NCBI RefSeq assembly: GCF_035920445.1
Contig: NZ_CP109162.1
Coordinates: forward strand, 7,750,001 to 7,814,000
Direction: 5' to 3'
Source: Nocardia sp. NBC_01730
Lineage (GTDB): Bacteria > Actinomycetota > Actinomycetes > Mycobacteriales > Mycobacteriaceae
DNA length: 64,000 nucleotides
A program made the translations under genes and the position numbers. The notes beneath the pieces were generated by a model. That model had not been told where the DNA came from. It did not search any database and saw only the letters and a program-made list of their open reading frames with translations. Numbering within the stretch: position 1 is the stretch's first letter; the number at the start of each line of letters is the position of its first letter. This document shows, one piece after another, positions 56,032-64,000 of this stretch.

Positions 56032-56126
56032 TCGCGCACCACGCACCGGAAGCCGCGATGGCAGGTCGCGGTGTCCTCGGGGGTGACCTTGTCGGGCGGC
56101 GGTCGCGGTAGCCACTGGCGATCCGC
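56028..56126 (-). pseudogene. relic of formylglycine-generating enzyme (C-terminal 32 codons)
   Basis: In frame with, and directly after, the sulfatase stop (TGA, 56127-56129) the minus strand reads ADRQWLPRPPPDKVTPEDTA then [12 protein letters not shown] and stops at 56028. TPxDTA-x-xHxGFRCV is the C-terminal pattern of sulfatase-modifying FGE/SUMF1 proteins. Nothing of the N-terminal 250 residues remains. Its stop codon overlaps that of proA. Length is short, so the call is moderate. Confidence 0.5.
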
Positions 56127-58478
56127 TCAATCGCGCGAAAAGGCCGCGGCCGCAGCCATTTCCAGGTCCTCATATGGTTTGCCGCTCACATCCGCGAGGA
56201 CCTGGTGCATGGTTCCCCCGGTGAACGGGAACGGTGGCCGGTAGTGCACGGAAACGGACTGACCGCTGTCACGGCCCACGCAGACTCCTTCTCCCACACC
56301 GGAGAACGTGATGGGTTGGGTCCGCATGTCATCGAGTGAGCCGACCGGGTTCTCATCGATGTACAGCACGGCCGCACCGGTCGGCGTGAAATTGTCGGGA
56401 CGGGTTCCGTGGCGTTCGTACCGGATCCCGAGGATGTGATCGCCGAGTGGTACCGGGCGATCGGAAACAATGGTCTGTTCTTCTTCGCCGAGGAAGTTGT
56501 AGATGTAGTACAGGTGTTCGTCCTGGACGAACAGGGTGTGCCCACCGAGTCGCCCGCCGTGGGCGAACAGCACGCCCTGCGCATCCGAGCTGGTGATGGT
56601 CGCCTCGGCGAGCAGCGCGAACGACCGCCCCTGAATCTCCAGCGCCGCACCCGGTCCCACCTCCGCGCTACCCGGGTAGTAGACGAAATTGTCCCGCTTG
56701 GTGGCATATGTTGGGCGGTAACGGGTCATAGCGGTGACGATGTCGAGGTCGTTGAGCGGCATCCCTTGGTACTTCTCGGCCTCCGAGAACCACAGCGCCT
56801 TCAGCGCCTCCAGCTTCTCGGGATGAACGTCGGCCAGGTCGTGCATCTGGCTGCGGTCTTGCTCGAGATGGAACAGTTCCCAGCGGTCCTTGTCGAAATG
56901 CCCCCAGCCGGACGGGCACGCCGCGTGAATGGTGTTGGCGAACCACCCGCGATGCCAGATCCCGCGCGTGCCCAGCATCGAATAGAACTGCGTGTGCTTG
57001 CCGGTGTCCGCGTCCGCGTCATCGAGCAGCGCCTGGAAACCGACCCCCTCCAAGGGGCGCTGCACCACACCCTTCACCGTGTCCGGCGGTGTGATGCCGA
57101 GCAGTTCGTAGACGGTAGGGGTGACATCGCAGACGTTGACGTACTGGTGGCGCACTTCACCGCGGGCCGCCAGCCCGGCCGGCCACGACACCAGGCACGG
57201 GTCGGCGATGCCGCCTTCGTGCGAGGCATACCGCTTGTACAGCTTGTGCGGGGTGTTGAACGCCATCGCCCAGCCGATGCTGTAGTGGTTGTAAGTGCTC
57301 GGCGAACCGAGCTCGTCGAGCTTGGCCAAACTGTCATCGACCGTGTCGACGTAGCCGTTGAAGAACTTCATCTCGTTCGCGGTGCCGTTCGGACCTCCTT
57401 CGCCGCTGGCGCCGTTGTCCGACAGCGCGACGATCATCGTGTTGTCCAGTTGGCCGCTTTCCTCGAGATAGTCCAGCAGCCGGCCGATCTGCGCGTCGGT
57501 GTAGGACAGGAATCCGGCGAACACCTCCGCCTGCCGACGGAACAGCCGCTTCTCGTCCTCCGACAGCGAATCCCACGGTCGTACCGTGTCCTGCACCGGC
57601 CATGGCTTGCCGTCCGCACTGGTGACATTCGAATACGGATTCATGGGCGACAGCTCGGTGTTCTCCGGCAGCAGACCCATGCGCTTCTGGTTCTCCAGCA
57701 CGATCTCGCGATACTTCTCATAGCCCATATCGAACCGGCCGCGGTATTTGTCGGCCCATTCCCGCGGGACGTGGTGCGGCGCGTGCCCGCACCCCGGGCA
57801 CAGGTACATGAACCACGGCTTGCCGGGGGCGATCACCTTCGCGTCCCGGATGAACTCGATCGACTTGTCGGCCAGATCCTTCGACAGGTGGTACCCGTCC
57901 TCCGGTGCGTACGGTTGCGAGATCGGGTGATTGTCGTACATCAGATTCGGATACCACTGGTCGGCCTCGCCGCCCAGGAAACCGTAGAACCGCTCGAACC
58001 CACGCCCCAGTGGCCAATGCCGCTTCGACGCCGCCAGATTCTCCTCCTCCAGCGGCGTCATGTGCCACTTACCGACCGCATACGTGTTCCAGCCCCGCTC
58101 GGCCAACACCTCAGGCAGCAACGCGGTTTCGGCCGGTATGCGTCCGCTCATACTCGGGAACCCATCGGTGAATTCCTCGATCGTCGCCATACCGACCGAG
58201 GTCGCATTCCGGCCGGTCAGCAACGCGGCGCGGCTGGGTGAACACAGCGCGGTGGTGTGGAACTGCGTGAACCGCACACCACGATCAGCGATGCGCTTCA
58301 TATTCGGCATCTCGACCAGACCGCCGTAACAGTCCCAGGTGCCGATCCCGATGTCATCCCACACCAGATACAGCACGTTCGGCGCACCCTGCGGTGCCGT
58401 CGGCTCCGCGAAAGGCGCCCAGTCGGGCGCCGAATCGCGGATATCGAGCGCGACATGTCCCTCGAACTTCCTGGCCAT
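56127..58478 (-). CDS. type I arylsulfatase
   Basis: A 783-residue sulfatase. The formylglycine site CSPSRAALLTGRN has Cys79, and metal/sulfate ligands occur in YLVWDDIG, AVGKWHM, and VALSDNGASGEGG. The C-terminal third is the extended beta domain of long actinomycete arylsulfatases. Activation needs FGE; only a relic lies beside it, so another FGE in the genome must serve. There is no signal peptide. GGAGGTGG precedes two tandem ATGs; I chose the second (58478). Confidence 0.9.
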   Translation of the reverse strand: MARKFEGHVALDIRDSAPDWAPFAEPTAPQGAPNVLYLVWDDIGIGTWDCYGGLVEMPNMKRIADRGVRFTQFHTTALCSPSRAALLTGRNATSVGMATIEEFTDGFPSMSGRIPAETALLPEVLAERGWNTYAVGKWHMTPLEEENLAASKRHWPLGRGFERFYGFLGGEADQWYPNLMYDNHPISQPYAPEDGYHLSKDLADKSIEFIRDAKVIAPGKPWFMYLCPGCGHAPHHVPREWADKYRGRFDMGYEKYREIVLENQKRMGLLPENTELSPMNPYSNVTSADGKPWPVQDTVRPWDSLSEDEKRLFRRQAEVFAGFLSYTDAQIGRLLDYLEESGQLDNTMIVALSDNGASGEGGPNGTANEMKFFNGYVDTVDDSLAKLDELGSPSTYNHYSIGWAMAFNTPHKLYKRYASHEGGIADPCLVSWPAGLAARGEVRHQYVNVCDVTPTVYELLGITPPDTVKGVVQRPLEGVGFQALLDDADADTGKHTQFYSMLGTRGIWHRGWFANTIHAACPSGWGHFDKDRWELFHLEQDRSQMHDLADVHPEKLEALKALWFSEAEKYQGMPLNDLDIVTAMTRYRPTYATKRDNFVYYPGSAEVGPGAALEIQGRSFALLAEATITSSDAQGVLFAHGGRLGGHTLFVQDEHLYYIYNFLGEEEQTIVSDRPVPLGDHILGIRYERHGTRPDNFTPTGAAVLYIDENPVGSLDDMRTQPITFSGVGEGVCVGRDSGQSVSVHYRPPFPFTGGTMHQVLADVSGKPYEDLEMAAAAAFSRD

Positions 58479-58978
58479 CATCCACCTCCAGAAACGAGAG
58501 CTGTTCGTTCGCCGTTGATTCTGTGGGCCGGGCTCCGGACCTCGTGCCGCGCACACGCGCACGACGCCGATCGACGCGGCCGCATTGCCGGGACGGGTAT
58601 TTACAGCTCCGGCGATACCGCGGAGGGATTCGAGTATTCGAGTCGACGTGCGGTGGCCATCCCGTCTTCCGGACCCGATGTCCGGATATTCGCTGGTCAA
58701 CGCCTTTCGTATCCATCGAGAATACCGACCGGAAGGGATTCACAGGAGGAGTTGGCGGAAAAGGGCGCCTTGACCGACCGGAGCACCCCACTGCCGACAC
58801 ACCACCGATCTCGGTCGGACTCTTGCGTCATCGCGAACCCGATCAGCATCCGTATGGCGAGGGTCGAGTCGCGGGGTCGGCGCTCACCTCAGTGGCCGGG
58901 CCACAGACCCCGACGTCGAGTCGGCGTGCTCGCGGCGCTGCCGTAGCGTGGTGGGTGGTTGGGTAAGGAAGGTGGTGC
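58479..58978. other. 500-nt divergent intergenic region
   Basis: Lies between the sulfatase and moxR starts and must hold both promoters. TAGCGT (58944-58949) may be the moxR -10 element. No gene recognised. Confidence 0.4.
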
Positions 58979-59860
58979 GTGGTGTCGGAGAGTGCAGGTC
59001 AAGAACCGGTCTTCGGATCGGTGGAAGACGTGATCGACCGGTTGGCGAGCACGGGGTACCTGGCGGACAAGGCCACCGCTACCTCGGTGTTCCTCGCCGA
59101 TCGGCTCGGCAAGCCGCTGCTGATCGAGGGTCCGGCAGGTGTCGGCAAGACCGAGTTGGCGCGCGCGGTCGCGCAGACTTCGGGCGCCGAGCTGGTCCGT
59201 TTGCAGTGCTACGAGGGTGTCGACGAGGCTCGCGCACTGTACGAGTGGAACCACGCCAAGCAGATCCTGCGCATCCAAGCGTCCAGTGAAAACGACTGGG
59301 AGGAGACGAAGGCCGACGTCTTCACCGAGGAGTTCCTGCTCTCCCGGCCGCTGCTCACCGCGATCCGGCGCACCGATCCGACGGTGCTGCTGATCGACGA
59401 GACCGACAAGGCCGACGTCGAGATCGAAGGGCTGCTGCTCGAGGTGCTCAGCGACTTTGCGGTGACCGTCCCGGAACTGGGCACCATCACCGCCAGCCGC
59501 AAGCCGTTCGTCGTGCTCACCTCGAACGCCACCCGCGAGCTGTCCGAGGCGCTCAAGCGCCGCTGCCTCTACCTGCACCTGGACTTCCCGGACGAGGAGC
59601 TCGAGCGCCGCATCCTGGCCAGCCGGGTCCCTGAGCTGTCTGCCGCCGTCGCCGCGCAGCTGGTGCGGATCGTGCACGTTCTGCGCGGCATGCAGCTGAA
59701 GAAGCTGCCCTCGGTCGCCGAATCGATCGACTGGGGACGCACGCTGCTCGCCCTCGGGTTCACGGATCTGGACGACACCACCGTCCGCGCCACCCTCGGT
59801 GTCGTGCTCAAACACCAGAGCGACCACCAGCGCGCGCTGGCCGAACTGAAGCTGGCCTGA
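58979..59860 (+). CDS. MoxR-family AAA+ ATPase
   Basis: A 293-residue AAA+ protein: Walker A IEGPAGVGKTEL, Walker B VLLIDETDKAD, sensor 1 LTSNATRELS and sensor 2 further on. MoxR ATPases work with VWA proteins to insert metals or remodel complexes. It is adjacent to the VWA gene, the pair also next to proA in mycobacteria. AAGGAAGG precedes GTG 58979 by 6 nt. Confidence 0.92.
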   Translation: MVSESAGQEPVFGSVEDVIDRLASTGYLADKATATSVFLADRLGKPLLIEGPAGVGKTELARAVAQTSGAELVRLQCYEGVDEARALYEWNHAKQILRIQASSENDWEETKADVFTEEFLLSRPLLTAIRRTDPTVLLIDETDKADVEIEGLLLEVLSDFAVTVPELGTITASRKPFVVLTSNATRELSEALKRRCLYLHLDFPDEELERRILASRVPELSAAVAAQLVRIVHVLRGMQLKKLPSVAESIDWGRTLLALGFTDLDDTTVRATLGVVLKHQSDHQRALAELKLA

Positions 59861-59863
59861 GCC

Positions 59864-61291
59864 ATGGCAGCGGGATCGGTCCCCGTGGATGTCGGGCCAC
59901 TGCGCGCGCCGCACGGACTGCCCGGACATCTCGTCGGATTCGTGGAGGCGCTGCGGGCGCGCGGGATCCCGGTCGGCCCCTCGGAGACGGTGGACGCGGG
60001 TCGCGTGGTGACCGTGCTCGACCTGATGGACCGTGAGGTCCTGCGCGAGGGCCTGGCCTGCGCGCTGCTGCGGCGCACTACGCACCGCACGACCTTCGAC
60101 GGGATGTTCGACCTGTGGTTCCCGGTCGCGATCGGTGAACGCACCGCGGCGCCGGACGAGGTCGAGATTCCGCACACCCGCACGGGCGACGTGGACATTC
60201 CGGCGCTGCGCGAGCTGCTCGCGGAACTGCTGGGGCAGGAGGCGGCCACCCCGCAACTGGAGGCACTGGCCACGCAGCTGGTCGAACAGCTCGGCCAGTA
60301 CCAATCCGCCCGTGGCCCTTCGTTCTCGGCGTACCAGGCGTTGCGCGAGGTGCAGCCGCAGACGTTGCTGGCCAAGATCGTCGCCGGACTGGTCGTCGGA
60401 CCGAACACCAGCGACTTCGACACCGAGATCGCCCGCCGCGCGGTGCGGCGGCGCATCGACCGCTTCCGCGCGACCGTGGAGGCCGAGACCAGACGGCGGG
60501 TCGCCGAACGGATCGGCCGCGAGCGCGTAGCGACCTATGGCGTCGCCCGCCAAGCCGAGGAGGTCGACTTCCTGCGCGCCTCCGAGGCCGAGCTGGCCGA
60601 GCTCAAACGTGGCACGCAGCGCCTGGCGCGCATCCTCGCGGCACGTCTTGCGGTGCGGCGCAGGCACTCTCGCCGCGGCGAGATAGATCTGCGGCGCACC
60701 CTCCGCAAATCCATGTCGACCGGCGGAGTGCCGATCGACCTGGTGCACCGCAAGCCGCGTCCGGGCCGCCCGGAGCTGGTGCTGCTCTGCGATGTGTCCG
60801 GCTCGGTGGCCGGCTTCAGCAACTTCACCTTGCTGCTGGTGAGCGCGTTGCGTGAACAGTTCTCCCGGGTGCGGATCTTCGCGTTCGTCGACCAGGTGGA
60901 CGAGGTGACCCGGTTCTTCGATCCGCGCACTCGGCTGGACACGGCGATGACGAAGATCTTCACCGAGGCCGGCGTGGTCGGTGTGGACGGGCACTCGGAC
61001 TACGGCAACGCGCTTGCCGGATTCGCCAGGGACTATCCCGACGCCGTCACCAGCCGAAGTTCGCTGCTGATCCTCGGCGATGCCCGCACCAATTACCGAG
61101 ACCCGGAGCTGGCGACGCTGCGGTCGCTGGTCGGTATGGCCAAGCACGCGCACTGGCTCAACCCGGAGCCCCGCAACCAGTGGGGCTCGGGCGATTCCGC
61201 CGCTGACAGGTACGGGCAGGTGATCGAGATGCACGAATGCCGCTCGGCGAAACAGCTGACCGCCGTGGTGTCCCGGCTGCTGCCGGTCTGA
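59864..61291 (+). CDS. VWA domain protein (CoxE-like), MoxR partner
   Basis: A 475-residue protein. An N-terminal helical region (1-280) with many Arg residues is followed by a CoxE-type von Willebrand A domain with the MIDAS motif LLCDVSGSVAGFSNF and the further metal residues in VDGHSDYGNAL. It lies 3 nt after moxR and acts with it. The C-terminus ends ...LTAVVSRLLPV. Confidence 0.88.
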   Translation: MAAGSVPVDVGPLRAPHGLPGHLVGFVEALRARGIPVGPSETVDAGRVVTVLDLMDREVLREGLACALLRRTTHRTTFDGMFDLWFPVAIGERTAAPDEVEIPHTRTGDVDIPALRELLAELLGQEAATPQLEALATQLVEQLGQYQSARGPSFSAYQALREVQPQTLLAKIVAGLVVGPNTSDFDTEIARRAVRRRIDRFRATVEAETRRRVAERIGRERVATYGVARQAEEVDFLRASEAELAELKRGTQRLARILAARLAVRRRHSRRGEIDLRRTLRKSMSTGGVPIDLVHRKPRPGRPELVLLCDVSGSVAGFSNFTLLLVSALREQFSRVRIFAFVDQVDEVTRFFDPRTRLDTAMTKIFTEAGVVGVDGHSDYGNALAGFARDYPDAVTSRSSLLILGDARTNYRDPELATLRSLVGMAKHAHWLNPEPRNQWGSGDSAADRYGQVIEMHECRSAKQLTAVVSRLLPV

Positions 61292-61460
61292 GGAAGGACG
61301 ATGTCAGCCCGGCTGGGTCGATGAAGCGCACCGCGACCGCGGAGGTGGTCGTGCGCAAGCTGCCGAAGTCCAAGCGCCCTACTCGATGATCGAAAGGGTT
61401 CGTTAAGCGAACCATTGGCGTACGCCGACAAGATCGGCCGCATGGTGAACAAAACGCCGA
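61292..61460 (+). repeat. 24-bp direct repeat, left copy, plus degenerate sequence
   Basis: 61292-61315 (GGAAGGACGATGTCAGC...) matches 63141-63164 at 21 of 24 positions, and similarity continues weakly for another 40 bp. The copies flank the Hsp90 relic and the truncated TPR gene. Confidence 0.55.
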
Positions 61461-61888
61461 ATGGTCGGCCGTTCCTCCAAGCGCGACGACATCGAAGGCG
61501 CCCGGTGCGAGTTCCTCGGGCAGTTCGGCATCGGGCTGCTGGCCTGCTTCATGGTCGCCGAGACCGTCCGGGTGGTCACTCGATCGGCTGTCGACACCGC
61601 GGCCCCTCCGGTCGAGTGGCCGGCCGCCGCGGACGGTACCTACGCACTGCGCTCCCTCGACCCACGGGAGCACCCCGAGCCGGGAACGACGGTGTGGCTC
61701 ACCCCGCGCGCCGGGCTCGTCCTCAACTATCACAGAAGACGGCCATGGAATCGCTGTACGGTCAGGCCCTACTGATGGCCCGCCGCCCGCTGCGCCCGGC
61801 CGACACGGCGCTGCTCGACCGCGCCTTCGGCGAATTCCTCAGCTGGGCGACGCGACGTGCCGCGGGCCGCGGCGAAGGGACGGAGTGA
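61461..61888 (+). pseudogene. Hsp90 (HtpG)-like relic
   Basis: MVGRSSKRDDIEGARCEFLG is followed by QFGIGLLACFMVAETVRVVT, the ATP-binding region of Hsp90. The frame then fails near 61731; a second frame gives SLYGQALLMARRPLRPADTA and the end ...RAAGRGEGTE at 61888. The N-terminus and most of the middle are lost. The surviving end overlaps the TPR gene start (GTGA). Confidence 0.7.
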
Positions 61889-63165
61889 GCATGGATGCCG
61901 CCGAGATCACCGCGGCGCTTGCGCAGGTTGATGCCCTGCCACAGGGCCGCGCGCGTACCGAACGACTCGAAACGCTGGCCGCCGCCGCGAAAGCGGGATC
62001 GGACCGCGCGCTCGAGAGCCGTGTGCTGCTGGTGCTGACCAAGTCCTACACCTATACGGGCGAACACGATCTGGCGCTGGTCGCTTACGGCAGGCTGCTA
62101 CGCATCTACGACGACCACCCCGCCGAGCTGGGATCGATGACTCATTCGGTGCACTGGTACCTGAAGCCCTCGGTCGCGCTGCACCTCGAGTTCTGCGCGC
62201 TGACCGGCAATGAGGCGCGCGGGCTGGAAATCCTCGCCGAACACGTGATCTGGCTCACCGACCCGGGCGCGAACACCGCCGCGCGGCTCGTGTTCGCGAC
62301 CGGCGTCTGCGTGCTGCTGCGCAGACTTGTAAAGCTCGGCCTGAGCGATCTGCCGCTCGGGGCCGGGACCGTGGAATCGGTGCGTGCGGACCTGGAGGTC
62401 GAGATCGGGGGCTTGTGCGCCCGATACGACACACGTAACGGAAACAGCACGGTCGGCCTGCGGACAGCCGCCCGGCTCGCCGCGCAACCGCTGCTGGACC
62501 AGCTTCCGCTCGGCGTGCGCAGCGGGCTGCCCCATACGACGAGCGTCCCGGCCGCGGTTCCCACCGCCGGCGACTTCTCCGGCGATCGGGTCGCCGAGGC
62601 GCGGCGGCTGGCCGAACTCGGTTCCGCCCGGCTCGCCGTCGCGCCCGAAGCGGCGGAGGCGCACCTGAGGGAGGCGCTGACGTTCGGCGCGGCGGTGCTG
62701 CCCCAGGATCACCTCGCCCGGCTCGGCTCGCAACTTGTCATCGCGATCGCGAGTCGGCCGGACCGCGCGCTCGATTTGGCTGACGCCGCGGTCCGCGCCG
62801 CCGCCCACTGGGAGGGCCTGTCCGAGCCGGACGTGCTGCACCACACCATGGTCGCCGCGCGCGCGTTCCACCGCGCAGGGCATCACGGCGAGGCGGTGGC
62901 ATTGTTCGACCAGGCGTTCGCGGGAGCGGAGATTCCCTACCCGCCCGCCGAATTGGCCGTGGTGCGAGCGCAGTTCGGCCGATCCCTGACTGCGCTGAAC
63001 CGGCACCGCGACGCGGCGCACCACTTCATCGAGGGGGCTCGCCTCGTCGAGCACGACCCGGATCGCCAGGAGCTGCACGCCGATCTCGCGTGGTCGGCCG
63101 CCGCCGCTCTGGAGTGCTGTGGGCAGGACGACGAGGCGAGGGAAGGATCATGTCAGCTCGGCTGA
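61885..63165 (+). CDS. TPR-like protein, probably truncated
   Basis: A 426-residue helical repeat protein (ALESRVLLVLTKSYTYTGEH; HLALVAYGRLL; HRAGHHGEAVALFDQAF) that is normally found after the actinomycete Hsp90-like gene. The frame ends ...DDEAREGSCQLG within the right copy of the 24-bp repeat, so the natural C-terminus seems lost. GTG 61885 or ATG 61891 could start it. With Hsp90 decayed, it is likely non-functional or drifting. Confidence 0.55.
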   Translation: MSMDAAEITAALAQVDALPQGRARTERLETLAAAAKAGSDRALESRVLLVLTKSYTYTGEHDLALVAYGRLLRIYDDHPAELGSMTHSVHWYLKPSVALHLEFCALTGNEARGLEILAEHVIWLTDPGANTAARLVFATGVCVLLRRLVKLGLSDLPLGAGTVESVRADLEVEIGGLCARYDTRNGNSTVGLRTAARLAAQPLLDQLPLGVRSGLPHTTSVPAAVPTAGDFSGDRVAEARRLAELGSARLAVAPEAAEAHLREALTFGAAVLPQDHLARLGSQLVIAIASRPDRALDLADAAVRAAAHWEGLSEPDVLHHTMVAARAFHRAGHHGEAVALFDQAFAGAEIPYPPAELAVVRAQFGRSLTALNRHRDAAHHFIEGARLVEHDPDRQELHADLAWSAAAALECCGQDDEAREGSCQLG

Positions 63166-63418
63166 CGCTGGGCGATGGCGCGCACCGCAACCCGCCGATT
63201 GTCACGCACCGGCGTCCGTGCGGCATGTCGTTGCCGAAGCCGCCAACCAACTCTGCGGTCGGCGTGCGCCGACGCGAAACCGGCTTGTCTTCTTATGTTT
63301 TCGTGCTACTCGTACCGTTACGTGGCACGGAGGAGCCGGTGTCACTGCGCCACTGGTCGTCGACAGTCGATGCTGGTTGGGATTTCGATCCAATCCCTTT
63401 CTTCGTGGAGGTACCGTC

Positions 63419-64000
63419 GTGACCGAGTCCATCATCCAGCTACCAACGGCCGGGGAGTCGATTTTCGAGACATATGATCGAATCAGCCGCCGCGGCCCGG
63501 TCGTTCCGATCGAGCTTCCCGGCGGCGTGCCGGCCTGGATCGCAGTCAGTTATCAAGCGGTCAGCGAAGTCCTCGCCGGCGACGGCAGACTGTTCAGCAA
63601 GAACGCCGAGAACTGCCCGTCCCTGCACGACGGCACAATCCCGGCCGACTGGCCCTTGCGCGCACTCACCGACATCGACCACATGCTCAACAAGGACGGC
63701 GCCGACCATCGGCGGCTCCGCAAGACGATCAGCCAGGCGTTCACCCCGGGTAGGGTAGCCGCGCTCGAGCCGCGGATCCGGAAAATTGCAGCCAGGCTCA
63801 TCGACGACTTTCCCGACGGCGACGAGATCGACATAGTTTCCAGCTTCACCACACCATTTCCGGTGCGCGTCATCTGCGAACTGTTCGGTGTGCCGGAATC
63901 CGATCAGCCGCAGATTCGACAATGGTCGACCGCGGTCGTGTCGCACACGAGCACAGCCGAGGAAATGCAATCCGCGGTGCAGGGCATGATCGGTTACCTT
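63419..64000 (+). CDS. cytochrome P450 (N-terminal part)
   Basis: A GTG start at 63419 opens 194 codons that run off the right edge. ESIFETYDRISRRGPVVPIE, WIAVSYQAVSEVLAG, the C-helix DHRRLRKTISQAFTPGRVAA, and FTTPFPVRVICELFGVPESD are typical of bacterial class I P450s. The heme Cys is outside the window. GTGGAGG lies 8 nt before the start. A short upstream frame ends in a GTGA overlap, perhaps by chance. Confidence 0.9.
   Translation, partial: MTESIIQLPTAGESIFETYDRISRRGPVVPIELPGGVPAWIAVSYQAVSEVLAGDGRLFSKNAENCPSLHDGTIPADWPLRALTDIDHMLNKDGADHRRLRKTISQAFTPGRVAALEPRIRKIAARLIDDFPDGDEIDIVSSFTTPFPVRVICELFGVPESDQPQIRQWSTAVVSHTSTAEEMQSAVQGMIGYL

Noticed and set aside
61321..61389. 22-codon frame starting MKRTATAEVVVRKLPK
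   Set aside because: It is too short, lacks a ribosome site and lies in degenerate sequence.
63151..63422. 90-codon frame overlapping the P450 start by GTGA
   Set aside because: It starts in the 24-bp repeat and has no recognisable domain; the overlap may be chance.

Overview
The window is GC-rich, densely packed and rich in ATGA/GTGA stop-start overlaps. It carries the block valS-folC-DUF4233-ndk-rne-rplU-rpmA-obg-proB, and later proA-moxR-VWA. This gene order is the one known from Mycobacterium tuberculosis (valS to proB, and proA to the VWA gene), so the organism is a mycolic-acid actinomycete. EspG/PE-like secretion genes and the style of the accessory genes point to Nocardia, but the sequence alone does not prove the genus.

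Layout. 1-1.65 kb: small uncharacterised genes and a partial HTH regulator. 1.7-5.05 kb: a possible sugar-nucleotide set (FAD oxidoreductase, DegT aminotransferase, and a dTDP-glucose dehydratase-like SDR lacking the catalytic Asp). 5.4-8 kb: an ATPase/XRE-cupin pair and a thioredoxin-reductase-like flavoprotein preceded by an 80-bp-period tandem repeat. 8.3-21 kb: the conserved housekeeping core, with terminators and leaderless-type promoters. 21.4-24.9 kb: an ABC exporter convergent with one protein that fuses a polyprenyl synthase to a class I terpene synthase. 25.4-27.6 kb: an orphan type VII secretion cassette (EspG chaperone, WXG100/PE-like protein, Pro-rich PPE-like substrate). 27.8-38.9 kb: an apparently undescribed operon in which almost every junction overlaps. 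It encodes a PEP-synthase-like phosphotransferase, a fatty-acyl-AMP ligase fused to a nucleotidyltransferase, an ACP, a thioester-reductase-like SDR, an NDK-like kinase, an AfsA-type butyrolactone synthase, a nitroreductase and a UbiA prenyltransferase. 39-46.5 kb: a TnpB element with a premature stop, a methyltransferase, a MerR regulator, a diiron-protein relic, a 2-hydroxyacid dehydrogenase, a LigD-type polymerase and a MazEF-like pair. 46.8-54.6 kb: RecQ-phosphoribosyltransferase, a hydrolase, RtcB, and an amidohydrolase/glutamine-synthetase pair. 54.8-61.3 kb: proA, moxR and VWA, interrupted by a sulfatase with a relic of its activating enzyme. 61.4-64 kb: decayed Hsp90/TPR genes and the start of a cytochrome P450.

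How it fits together. About 33.7 kb of accessory DNA lies between proB and proA, so the proline genes are split by specialised-metabolism, secretion and mobile DNA. The 27.8-38.9 kb operon is the strongest candidate for a new system: an acyl chain would be activated (FAAL), loaded (ACP) and perhaps reduced (SDR), then condensed by an AfsA-type enzyme, with two phosphotransfer enzymes, a flavin reductase and a membrane prenyltransferase finishing the product. A lipid-like or butenolide/butyrolactone signal or membrane lipid is a reasonable guess; the product cannot be read from sequence. Short MIRU-like mini-ORF repeats sit between coupled genes at three places.
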